Below are positions 14,677 through 20,177 of a stretch of 21,550 bases of DNA, piece by piece. Under the pieces are notes generated by a model, which made no database searches, was not told where the DNA came from, and worked only from the letters and a program-made list of their open reading frames with translations. The DNA comes from an uncultured Oscillospiraceae bacterium (GTDB lineage: Bacteria > Bacillota > Clostridia > Oscillospirales > Oscillospiraceae), in NCBI GenBank assembly GCA_934597125.1, contig CAKTQM010000030.1, positions 1-21,550 of the forward strand. Reading direction: 5' to 3'. Position numbers and translations under genes: made by a program. Each line of letters begins with the position of its first letter. Position 1 is the first letter of the stretch.

Positions 14677-14706
14677 AAACGCGCCGCACATGCGTGCGGC
14701 GCGTTT
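14677..14706 (+). terminator. Bidirectional terminator between gdx and the 20-aa peptide gene
   Basis: A perfect 13-bp stem, AAACGCGCCGCAC and GTGCGGCGCGTTT, with loop ATGC. It is followed by TTTCTTATA on the plus strand and TTTTCTTATG on the minus strand, so it serves both convergent genes. Confidence 0.88.
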
Positions 14707-14721
14707 CTTATATACGCTTAG

Positions 14722-14784
14722 TCAGCAGCCGAAAAAGCTGCACAGCATCTTCAGCAGGGAAGCGCAGTCAAAGTTGCAGAACAT
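14722..14784 (-). CDS. 20-residue cysteine-rich peptide (new small gene candidate)
   Basis: The ORF encodes MFCNFDCASLLKMLCSFFGC, with cysteines at 3, 7, 15 and 20; the last residue is a cysteine. It is far shorter than usual gene-calling limits, but every expression signal is present. AGGAGGT (14792-14798) lies seven bases before the ATG, a TTGCAA-N17-TATAAT promoter sits at 14830-14858, and a strong terminator stands just beyond the stop. The peptide is hydrophobic and could form one short amphipathic helix. It has one acidic and one basic residue and no signal peptide. Possible roles are a membrane-surface peptide, a metal- or thiol-reactive peptide, or a secreted signal. An untranslated-RNA function cannot be excluded. 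I recognise no family. Confidence 0.62.
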   Translation of the reverse strand: MFCNFDCASLLKMLCSFFGC

Positions 14785-14829
14785 TTCTGTGACCTCCTCG
14801 GTTGGATTTGCTCTTGCAAGAACACGGCC

Positions 14830-14858
14830 ATTATACCGCGCCATGTGCTGCATTGCAA
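14830..14858 (-). promoter_or_regulatory. Promoter of the 20-aa peptide gene
   Basis: Minus strand: TTGCAA (14853-14858), exactly 17 bases, then a perfect TATAAT (14830-14835). The start should be near 14823, giving a leader of about 40 bases. The -35 element lies inside an 18-bp palindrome (14850-14867). Confidence 0.78.
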
Positions 14859-14867
14859 ATGCAATGC
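14850..14867. repeat. 18-bp perfect palindrome over the -35 of the peptide promoter
   Basis: GCATTGCAAATGCAATGC has two eight-base arms around AA. No T-run follows on the minus strand, so it is more like an operator than a terminator. A second small repeat, GCCA-GAAA-TGGC, lies next to it at 14870-14881, at the end of the upstream operon. Confidence 0.6.
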
Positions 14868-14884
14868 TTGCCAGAAATGGCAGA

Positions 14885-15187
14885 TCACAAAATCAGCAGC
14901 AGGCCAATGGCGATCAGCAGTTCTTCATCCGCGTTTTGCTGAAAGAGGAAGAACAGCATGAACAGCAGCAGCAGATCGCCGGTGTCCAGGTCGTCCAGAT
15001 GCAGCGCTTCCAATATCCCCTTGCCGAAGGCGATCTCCGGCGGCCGGTTAGGCTTCGGCGGTGGGGGTGGCTTTGGTGGTGGGTGCTGTCCGGATGGTTT
15101 GGGGGGCGGCGGAAGCGGCCCGTCATCCATAGAGGCCCGCACAAAGCCGCTCCGTTCCTGGCGACCATAGCGGTCATACAATGTCAA
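14885..15187 (-). CDS. Proline-rich small protein with a hydrophobic Leu-rich C-terminus (unknown)
   Basis: About 100 residues. The N-terminal quarter is polar (YDRYGRQERSGFVRA). Residues about 23-48 are a proline/lysine run (PLPPPPKP, PPPKPPPPPKPNRPP). The C-terminal 35 residues are acidic and leucine-rich: HLDDLDTGDLLLLFMLFFLF, then ADEELLIAIGLLLIL. That last part resembles the ends of many short unannotated clostridial proteins. No ATG is available in frame. The likely start is TTG, either at 15187 or at 15181, behind GGAGGGAGGG; the first overlaps the upstream gene by 14 bases. An ATG nearby belongs to a frame with unlikely composition. Third gene of a small leftward operon; function unknown. 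Confidence 0.72.
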   Translation of the reverse strand: MTLYDRYGRQERSGFVRASMDDGPLPPPPKPSGQHPPPKPPPPPKPNRPPEIAFGKGILEALHLDDLDTGDLLLLFMLFFLFQQNADEELLIAIGLLLIL

Positions 15188-15542
15188 GCCCTCCCTCCGT
15201 CAAAAACCGTTTGCCGATGCAGATGATCCGCGCCAGCTTTGCTGCCCGCTCCACCTTGGACTGCTTTTCCTCTTTGAGAAAGGGCCGCAGGGCATAGAGA
15301 AGCTGGGTGGTCTGGCTGTTGGACTGGCGCAGTTCCTGCAGGATCGGCAGAAAGCGCGCCAGCAGCATGGGATCAAAGCCACCCTCCGGTGGCGGTGAAG
15401 GCGCACTGTTCTGCTGGGGTGGAGGCGGCGGTGGATCGGCCTGCGTCGCTCCGCCGGAGAGCTGCTGGGCCATCTGGATGATACGGGCCATGGCCGCCGG
15501 ATCGTTCAGCATGGCATTGAGCTTGCTGTCCATATCCTCCAT
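15174..15542 (-). CDS. Small Pro/Gln-rich protein (122 aa, unknown)
   Basis: A 122-residue protein with three parts. Residues 1-30 are helical (SKLNAMLNDPAAMARIIQMA). About 35-55 is a proline-rich linker (PPPPPPQQNSAPSPPPEGG). About 56-122 are helical and increasingly basic (MLLARFLPILQEL, then LLYALRPFLKEEKQSKVERAAKLARI). No signal peptide or clear membrane span is seen. The ATG has AAAGGAGG upstream. It shares the opening theme of short helical NDPAAM/TDPDTM segments with the neighbouring 83-aa gene, suggesting related or interacting proteins. Second gene of the operon; it overlaps the third. Function unknown. Confidence 0.78.
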   Translation of the reverse strand: MEDMDSKLNAMLNDPAAMARIIQMAQQLSGGATQADPPPPPPQQNSAPSPPPEGGFDPMLLARFLPILQELRQSNSQTTQLLYALRPFLKEEKQSKVERAAKLARIICIGKRFLTEGGLDIV

Positions 15543-15572
15543 ACTGCTGCCTCCTTTCTGCTGTGGCTTACA

Positions 15573-15824
15573 CTATTGCTGCTTTAGCTGCTGACTCAGC
15601 CGCTGCACCAGTGCCCGGCCCTCGCTGCTGGACAGCACGGTTTTCAGCAGTGCCGCCATCTCTGCCGCGCTGTTGCCCTCGCCTTGCTCCATGGCCTTTT
15701 GCAGCTGTGTGCCGTTTTGCTGCTGCATCAGGGCCATCAACGCCTGGCCGTCCGGAGACTGGGCCATGCGCTGCATGGTATCCGGATCGGTGTGCAGCTG
15801 CGCGGCTGCCTGTTTCAAGTCCAT
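15573..15824 (-). CDS. Small helical Gln/Ala-rich protein (83 aa, unknown)
   Basis: An 83-residue soluble, all-helical protein: MDLKQAAAQLHTDPDTMQRM, QALMALMQQQNGTQLQKAM and AAEMAALLKTVLSSSEGRAL. It has no cysteines, signal peptide or membrane segment. The ATG lies behind GGAGGTGGACAT. It is the first gene of a three-gene leftward operon, separated by about 30 bases from the 122-aa gene. The promoter in front of it (15846-15874) looks like a sporulation mother-cell promoter, so a spore-coat or sporulation-related role is a reasonable guess but only that. Confidence 0.78.
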   Translation of the reverse strand: MDLKQAAAQLHTDPDTMQRMAQSPDGQALMALMQQQNGTQLQKAMEQGEGNSAAEMAALLKTVLSSSEGRALVQRLSQQLKQQ

Positions 15825-15845
15825 ATGTCCACCTCCCTGTACCGC

Positions 15846-15874
15846 AGTATATGCGGCGGGCAGAAGAAAAGTGC
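15846..15874 (-). promoter_or_regulatory. Putative sigma-K/sigma-E-like promoter of the three-gene small-protein operon
   Basis: Minus strand: CACT, a 16-base spacer and CATATACTG. This is close to the sigma-K pattern (AC around -35, CATAnnnTA at -10) and the sigma-E -10 (CATACAnT). TATACT alone could be a sigma-A -10, but no TTGACA-like -35 is present at 17 bases. It begins inside the nth terminator. Confidence 0.4.
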
Positions 15875-15894
15875 CAGTCCCACAGGACTGGCAC
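15866..15894 (-). terminator. Terminator of nth
   Basis: Minus strand: a perfect ten-base stem GTGCCAGTCC/GGACTGGCAC (15885-15894 and 15871-15880) with a four-base loop, followed by TTTTCTTCTG. It lies directly after the nth stop. Confidence 0.88.
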
Positions 15895-15907
15895 GGGATA
15901 TGTCATT

Positions 15908-16546
15908 TCATTGGGCACTCATGCCGTAGTCGCACAGCGCCTTCAGCGGGCATTCCACGCATTTTGGCCCGCGTGCCATACACAGGGCACGGCCATGCAG
16001 CACCATCCGGTGGCAGAAGTTGTTGGATTCTTCCGGCGGGATGGTTTTGCGCAGCTGCTGCTCCACCTTCAGGGGATCCTTGCTGCCGTCGGTGATGCCC
16101 AGTCGCCCGGTGATACGGATGCAGTGGGTATCGCAGACATAGCCCTCTTTGCCGTATACGTCGCCCAGCACCAGATTAGCCGTCTTGCGGCCGACGCCAG
16201 GCAGGCGGAGGAGCGCTTCCATCGTGTCCGGCACCCTGCCGCCGTAGTCGTGCAGCAGCATCTGGGCGCTGCCTACGATGTCCCTGGCCTTGGCCCGCCA
16301 GAAGCCGCAGGAGCGGACGTATTCACCTACCTCCTCCGGTGTGGCTGCCGCGAAAGCTTCCAGCGTAGGGAAGCGGGCGAACAGGGCAGGGGTCACCAGA
16401 TTCACTCGCGCATCGGTGCATTGCGCCGCCAGCCGGACGGAAAACAGCAACTCATAGTCCTTTTCATAATCCAGTGAGCAGATGGCGTCTGGGTACAGCT
16501 TTTTCAGTTCTTCAATGATGGCGCTGATCTGCGCTTGCGTCTTCAT
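15908..16546 (-). CDS. nth: Endonuclease III (DNA glycosylase/AP lyase)
   Basis: A 212-residue base-excision repair enzyme that removes oxidised pyrimidines and cuts at the abasic site. The helix-hairpin-helix reads LPGVGRKTA (115-123) with catalytic K121. The catalytic aspartate is D139 in VCDTHCIRI. The iron-sulfur loop is complete: C189-x6-C196-x2-C199-x5-C205. The length is standard. The ATG has GAGGTGAGG upstream, and a TTGCTT-N17-TACAAT promoter overlaps that of the divergent rarA gene. Two DNA-maintenance genes sharing one control region suggests joint regulation. Confidence 0.96.
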   Translation of the reverse strand: MKTQAQISAIIEELKKLYPDAICSLDYEKDYELLFSVRLAAQCTDARVNLVTPALFARFPTLEAFAAATPEEVGEYVRSCGFWRAKARDIVGSAQMLLHDYGGRVPDTMEALLRLPGVGRKTANLVLGDVYGKEGYVCDTHCIRITGRLGITDGSKDPLKVEQQLRKTIPPEESNNFCHRMVLHGRALCMARGPKCVECPLKALCDYGMSAQ

Positions 16547-16566
16547 GGGGCCTCACCTCGGGTATC

Positions 16567-16595
16567 ATTGTATCAGACCTTGCGCAAAAAAGCAA
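16567..16595 (-). promoter_or_regulatory. Promoter of nth
   Basis: Minus strand: TTGCTT (16590-16595), 17 bases, then TACAAT (16567-16572). Its -35 lies inside the spacer of the rarA promoter. Confidence 0.7.
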
Positions 16596-16608
16596 ATGGT
16601 GGTATACT
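16580..16608 (+). promoter_or_regulatory. Promoter of rarA
   Basis: TTGCGC (16580-16585), 17 bases, then TATACT (16603-16608). The -10 lies in the middle of a perfect palindrome. Confidence 0.72.
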
Positions 16609-16615
16609 ACCACCA
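16597..16615. promoter_or_regulatory. 19-bp palindromic operator candidate between nth and rarA
   Basis: TGGTGGTATACTACCACCA has two perfect eight-base arms around TAC. It covers the whole rarA -10 and ends two bases from the nth -35. It does not match the Gram-positive LexA box (CGAAC-N4-GTTCG). A protein bound here would block rarA and could affect nth. Confidence 0.6.
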
Positions 16616-16639
16616 GTATGATTTTCGGGAGGTGAGTGC

Positions 16640-17899
16640 ATGCGGCCGTTGGCGGATGAGATCCGACCCCAGACGCTGGATGAGGTAGCGGGACAAAAGC
16701 ACCTGCTGGGCGAGGGGGCGCTGCTGCGCCGTCTGATTGAAAACGGGGCCGAGGCCAATCTGATCTTTTACGGGCCCTCCGGCACGGGGAAGACCACCAT
16801 TGCCAACATTATTGCCAAGCGGACACAGAAGGCGCTGTACCACCTGAACGCCACCACCGCTGGTTTATCTGATATCAAGGCTATTATCGCCGATGTGGAC
16901 ACCATGATGGCGCCCAACGGTATTCTGCTGTATCTGGATGAGATCCAGTACTTTAATAAAAAACAGCAGCAAAGCCTGCTAGAATTTCTGGAAAACGGCA
17001 AGATCACCATGATTGCCAGCACCACGGAGAATCCCTATTTTTATATCTATAACGCCTTGCTGTCCCGCAGTACGGTGTTTGAGTTTAAGCCCCTGACGGC
17101 GGAGGAGACCCGTCCCGCCGTGGAGCGCGCGCTGCGCATCGAGCAGCAGCGCAGCGATCTGCCGTTTGAGTGGGAGGATACGGTTCCTGCCACGGTGGCC
17201 GCTGCCTGCGGCGGCGACGTCCGCAAGGCGGTGACGGCGGTGGAGCTGCTGTATCAGTCCGCCAAGCCGAAAGACGGCGTGTTATATGTGACAAGTGAAG
17301 ATGCTTTGCAGCTGGCCCAGCGCAGCGCCATGCGCTATGACCGGGATGGGGACGAGCACTATGATCTGCTGTCCGCCCTGCAGAAGTCCATCCGCGGCTC
17401 CGATCCGGACGCGGCGGTGTATTATCTGGGGCGGCTGCTGGTGGCCGGCGATCTGCTGTCGCCCTGCCGCCGCCTGCTGGTCATTGCCAGCGAGGATATT
17501 GGTCTTGCCTACCCCCAGGCCATCGCCATCACGAAGGCCTGCGTGGACGCGGCGGTGCAGCTGGGATTGCCGGAGGCGCGGCTCCCGCTGGCGGAGGCAG
17601 CCATATTGCTGGCTACGGCCCCTAAGTCCAACGCCAGCCACAACGCCATTGTCGCAGCGATGGAGGATATTCAGCACGGCGCCATGGGCAGTATTCCCCG
17701 CCACCTGCAAAACGTCCACGCGGACAGTGCCGGACAGGAACGGGAGCAGGGCTATCTCTATCCCCACGTTTTTCCCCACCACTATGTAAAGCAGCGGTAT
17801 CTTCCGGAGGAGTTGGGGGAGAAGCGCTACTATGAATACGGCGACAACAAGACCGAACAAGCCGCCAAGCGGTATTGGGACGAGATCAAGAAAGGATGA
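16640..17899 (+). CDS. rarA: Replication-associated recombination protein RarA (AAA+ ATPase)
   Basis: A 419-residue clamp-loader-like ATPase of the RarA/MgsA/WRNIP1 family that acts at stalled replication forks. Walker A is GPSGTGKTT (45-53), Walker B is LLYLDEI (96-102), and sensor 1 is STTENPYF (127-134). An arginine-finger candidate is R143 in LLSRSTVFEF. The C-terminal half has the family's typical GSDPDAAVYYLGRLLVAGD, ASEDIGLAYP, LPEARLPLAEAAI and YLYPH segments. The length is normal. The start follows CGGGAGGTGA. It is transcribed away from nth, and the DUF951 gene follows after three bases. Confidence 0.95.
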   Translation: MRPLADEIRPQTLDEVAGQKHLLGEGALLRRLIENGAEANLIFYGPSGTGKTTIANIIAKRTQKALYHLNATTAGLSDIKAIIADVDTMMAPNGILLYLDEIQYFNKKQQQSLLEFLENGKITMIASTTENPYFYIYNALLSRSTVFEFKPLTAEETRPAVERALRIEQQRSDLPFEWEDTVPATVAAACGGDVRKAVTAVELLYQSAKPKDGVLYVTSEDALQLAQRSAMRYDRDGDEHYDLLSALQKSIRGSDPDAAVYYLGRLLVAGDLLSPCRRLLVIASEDIGLAYPQAIAITKACVDAAVQLGLPEARLPLAEAAILLATAPKSNASHNAIVAAMEDIQHGAMGSIPRHLQNVHADSAGQEREQGYLYPHVFPHHYVKQRYLPEELGEKRYYEYGDNKTEQAAKRYWDEIKKG

Positions 17900-17902
17900 G
17901 CC

Positions 17903-18091
17903 ATGGATCTGCAGCTGCATGACATTCTGGAACTGAAGAAGGATCACCCCTGCGGCAGCCGCCGGTGGGAGGTGCTTCGTGTGGGCATGGATATCAAGCT
18001 GAAATGCCTGGGCTGCGGCCATGAGGTCATGCAGCCCCGCCGTAAGGTGGAAAAGATGATCAGAAGAATCGTACCGAAGGAGGAACTATAA
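17903..18091 (+). CDS. DUF951 family protein
   Basis: A 62-residue cytoplasmic protein of the conserved Firmicutes family DUF951: LKKDHPCGSRRWEVLRVGMD, IKLKCLGCGHEVMQPRRKVEK. The cysteines in HPCG and KCLGCG could bind zinc (inference). The basic C-terminus (KMIRRIV) and family-wide conservation hint at nucleic-acid or ribosome contact, but no function is established. It starts three bases after the rarA stop, with AAAGGATG inside the rarA end, so it is probably coupled to rarA. Confidence 0.92.
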   Translation: MDLQLHDILELKKDHPCGSRRWEVLRVGMDIKLKCLGCGHEVMQPRRKVEKMIRRIVPKEEL

Positions 18092-18190
18092 ATGCGCAAG
18101 AAGACCACTCAGATCATTGTGGGCGTCATTGCCTGCCTGATGGCGGTGCTGATGCTGGCGGGATTGGTTATCCCGTATCTGGGACTGTGA
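18092..18190 (+). CDS. 32-residue single-span membrane microprotein
   Basis: The start codon lies immediately after the DUF951 stop. The product begins with a basic MRKKTTQ, followed by one hydrophobic helix of about 22 residues (IIVGVIACLMAVLMLAGLVI) and a short PYLGL end. AAGGAGGAAC lies six bases before the ATG, which strongly favours translation. The shape (KK-positive inside, one helix) predicts an N-in membrane microprotein. Its position between two conserved genes suggests it is a stable part of the operon. Its function is unknown; it may act by binding a larger membrane protein. Confidence 0.72.
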   Translation: MRKKTTQIIVGVIACLMAVLMLAGLVIPYLGL

Positions 18191-18198
18191 GGTGACGG

Positions 18199-18483
18199 AT
18201 GAAGCATTACATACTGGCAAAATGGAACGGAAAAGTGACCGATAAAGCCGCTTTATTGCCCCCAATAACGGCCTTATTCGGCACCATAAACACCGTTTCC
18301 GGCGTGCGTGGCGCACAGGTATACCCCTGCTGCATTGACCGTGAAAACCGCTATGATGTGATGATCGTGCTGGACATGGACAAAGAGGCGCTGGGGAATT
18401 GGGACGCCTCGCCGCTGCACCGGAAATGGAAGGATGAATACGGCGCATTGATCGAGAGGAAAGCCATTTTTGACCATGAATAA
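18199..18483 (+). CDS. Dabb-like (stress-responsive A/B barrel) small protein
   Basis: A 94-residue soluble protein that fits the dimeric alpha/beta-barrel Dabb fold: MKHYILAKWNGKV (strand 1), KAALLPPITALFGTI (helix), VSGVRGAQVYPCCIDRENRY, DVMIVLDMDKEALGNWDASP, and a C-terminal KDEYGALIERKAIFDHE. Family members bind varied ligands or act in polyketide or stress metabolism; no specific role is assigned. The start follows GAGGTGACGG and is eight bases behind the microprotein stop. It is the last gene of the rarA-led unit and is followed by an intrinsic terminator. Confidence 0.75.
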   Translation: MKHYILAKWNGKVTDKAALLPPITALFGTINTVSGVRGAQVYPCCIDRENRYDVMIVLDMDKEALGNWDASPLHRKWKDEYGALIERKAIFDHE

Positions 18484-18490
18484 AGGACGG

Positions 18491-18527
18491 AGCACCCTGT
18501 GGGAGAAATCCTGCGGGGTGCTTTTTT
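18491..18527 (+). terminator. Terminator of the rarA-DUF951-microprotein-Dabb unit
   Basis: The stem AGCACCC/GGGTGCT (18491-18497 and 18516-18522), with a small inner GGA-GAAA-TCC helix, is followed by TTTTT. Confidence 0.85.
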
Positions 18528-18560
18528 GCGACAGGATTTCCAGGCAGGCCGTCCTATAAT
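18526..18560 (+). promoter_or_regulatory. spoIIG-type promoter with a Spo0A-box-like site
   Basis: A perfect TATAAT (18555-18560) lacks a -35 at 17 bases. Instead TGCGACA (18527-18533) stands about 22 bases upstream, one mismatch from the 0A box TTCGACA. B. subtilis spoIIG has the same design: a wide spacer and Spo0A~P sites near the -35. The match is suggestive rather than decisive. Confidence 0.5.
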
Positions 18561-18579
18561 AAAAGGCGAGGTGAGGGCG

Positions 18580-19494
18580 GTGACGGTGGTATACGTTGAC
18601 CGGCTGCTGGCGCTGAATCTGGCGGTGGATTATCTGCTGCTGATGACGACTGCAACGCTGGCCGGCACGCCGCTGCGGCGGCTGCGCTTTGCCGTTTGCG
18701 CCGCCGTGGGAGCGTTTTACGCCGTGTCGGTGTTTCTGCTGCCGGTGTTGGCGCATCCGTTATGCCGCATCGGTGTGGGGATGGTTCTGGCGCGGTGCGC
18801 ATTTCACAGAGAGGTGCGGCCCTGGCGGCTGACGGCGCTGTTCTGGCTGTTGTCCGGCGGGCTGGCGGGACTTTTATTGGCGTTGGGACTGTTGGTGGGA
18901 TCGCCCATGGGTCTTCTGCGGCGGGTCTATTATGCCAACATCAGCTGGCCGGTGCTGCTGGGAACGGCGGCGGTGTTTTACGGCTTGCTGCATGTGGTGT
19001 TTCGACAGGGGGCGCGCCATGAAGGGGGAGAGCTGATGGATATTGAAGTGGTTTTGAATGGCCGCCGCTGTCGTCTGCGGGCGCTGCGGGACAACGGCAA
19101 TACGCTGCGGGATCCTGTGGGCGGGCAGCCGGTGTTGGTGGCGGAGGCATCCGCACTGCGGGGGCTTTGGCCTGCCGCAGCGGTGGAGATCCTGTGCAGC
19201 GCCGCGGCGCCGGAAGAGAAGATGGCCCGACTCTATCGGGCGGGGGTCAGCATCCCCTTTGTCCTGCTGCCATTTCGGGCGGTGGGGACAGAGGGCGGTT
19301 TGCTGCTGGCCTGCCGCAGCGATCATATTCAGATCGGCCGCAGGCGGATCCCGCGTGCTTTGGTGGCACTGACGGATACCCAAGTGGGCGCCGGCGGTTA
19401 TCAGGCCCTTTGGGGCGGCGGAGAGAAAGGAGAGACACATGGGACTATGGCGACGGTTTGTACAATGGATCCGACGGCTGATCAGGCCGGATAG
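18580..19494 (+). CDS. spoIIGA: Pro-sigma-E processing aspartic protease SpoIIGA
   Basis: A 304-residue membrane protease that cleaves pro-sigma-E in the mother cell after asymmetric division. The N-terminal half is about five membrane helices (starting [19 protein letters not shown]). The cytoplasmic half holds the protease domain with [20 protein letters not shown]. Here the expected D-T/S-G triad is D171-N-G, an unusual change, although the aspartate is kept. I chose the GTG at 18580 because GAGGTGA lies five bases before it and TVVYVD matches the usual family start; the frame is open further upstream, but into a terminator. The 3' end overlaps sigE by 56 bases. Its neighbour sigE makes the identification secure. 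Confidence 0.93.
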   Translation: MTVVYVDRLLALNLAVDYLLLMTTATLAGTPLRRLRFAVCAAVGAFYAVSVFLLPVLAHPLCRIGVGMVLARCAFHREVRPWRLTALFWLLSGGLAGLLLALGLLVGSPMGLLRRVYYANISWPVLLGTAAVFYGLLHVVFRQGARHEGGELMDIEVVLNGRRCRLRALRDNGNTLRDPVGGQPVLVAEASALRGLWPAAAVEILCSAAAPEEKMARLYRAGVSIPFVLLPFRAVGTEGGLLLACRSDHIQIGRRRIPRALVALTDTQVGAGGYQALWGGGEKGETHGTMATVCTMDPTADQAG

Positions 19495-20134
19495 TGTTTA
19501 CTACATAGGTGGCAGTGACACGCTGCCGCCGCCGCTTTCGCGTCAGGAGGAGGCGGAGGTGTTGGGACGCCTGCCGGAGGAGGGGGCGCGGCAAACGCTG
19601 ATCGAACGGAATTTGCGTCTGGTGGTCTATATCGCCAAACGATTTGACAACACCGGCATCAACATTGAAGACTTGATTTCGATTGGCACCATCGGCCTGA
19701 TCAAGGCGGTGAATACCTTTCGAACCGACAAAAATATCAAGCTGGCCACCTATGCCTCGCGGTGCATTGAGAATGAGATCCTGATGTATCTGCGGAAGAA
19801 CAGCAACACCCGCACGGAGGTCAGCTTTGATGAGCCGCTGAACACTGATTGGGATGGCAAGGAGCTGCTGTTGAGCGATGTGATGGGCACCGAGGAGGAT
19901 GTGGTTATGCGTCCGCTGGAGGAGGACGTGGATCGTCAGCTGCTGCACAGCGCTGTGGCGAAGTTGTCACCGCGGGAACAGGATATTATCTCGCTGCGCT
20001 TTGGCCTTGGCGGGCGGAAGGAGCTGACGCAGAAGGAGGTGGCCGACCGACTGGGGATCTCTCAATCCTACATCTCCCGACTGGAAAAACGAATCATCCT
20101 GCGGCTGCGGCGGGAGATCGTAAAAATGGCATAA
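19439..20134 (+). CDS. sigE: Sporulation sigma factor sigma-E precursor
   Basis: A 231-residue sigma-70-family factor for early mother-cell genes. The short basic pro-sequence ([17 protein letters not shown]) is followed by [15 protein letters not shown], nearly the same as the B. subtilis pro-sigma-E cleavage region, so SpoIIGA probably cuts between Y21 and Y22. Region 2 includes [13 protein letters not shown] and [13 protein letters not shown]. Region 4 has [15 protein letters not shown] and the helix-turn-helix [22 protein letters not shown]. The ATG follows AAAGGAGAG inside the spoIIGA coding sequence. sigG, often next in the order, is absent here; a terminator follows directly. Confidence 0.97.
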   Translation: MGLWRRFVQWIRRLIRPDSVYYIGGSDTLPPPLSRQEEAEVLGRLPEEGARQTLIERNLRLVVYIAKRFDNTGINIEDLISIGTIGLIKAVNTFRTDKNIKLATYASRCIENEILMYLRKNSNTRTEVSFDEPLNTDWDGKELLLSDVMGTEEDVVMRPLEEDVDRQLLHSAVAKLSPREQDIISLRFGLGGRKELTQKEVADRLGISQSYISRLEKRIILRLRREIVKMA

Positions 20135-20168
20135 AAACGACCGCAAGGCATTGCCTTGCGGTCGTTTT
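20134..20168 (+). terminator. Bidirectional terminator between sigE and the XRE gene
   Basis: The 17-base arms AAAACGACCGCAAGGCA and TGCCTTGCGGTCGTTTT are fully complementary and are flanked by an A-run on the left and a T-run on the right. It therefore works for sigE and for the convergent XRE gene. Confidence 0.92.
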
Positions 20169-20177
20169 TTTGAAATG

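Noticed and set aside
14914..15177. Alternative minus-strand frame starting with ATG inside the third small-protein gene
   Set aside because: The product is Cys/Ser/Arg-rich without structure; the overlapping frame with a TTG start gives the Pro-rich, Leu-rich protein typical of clostridia.
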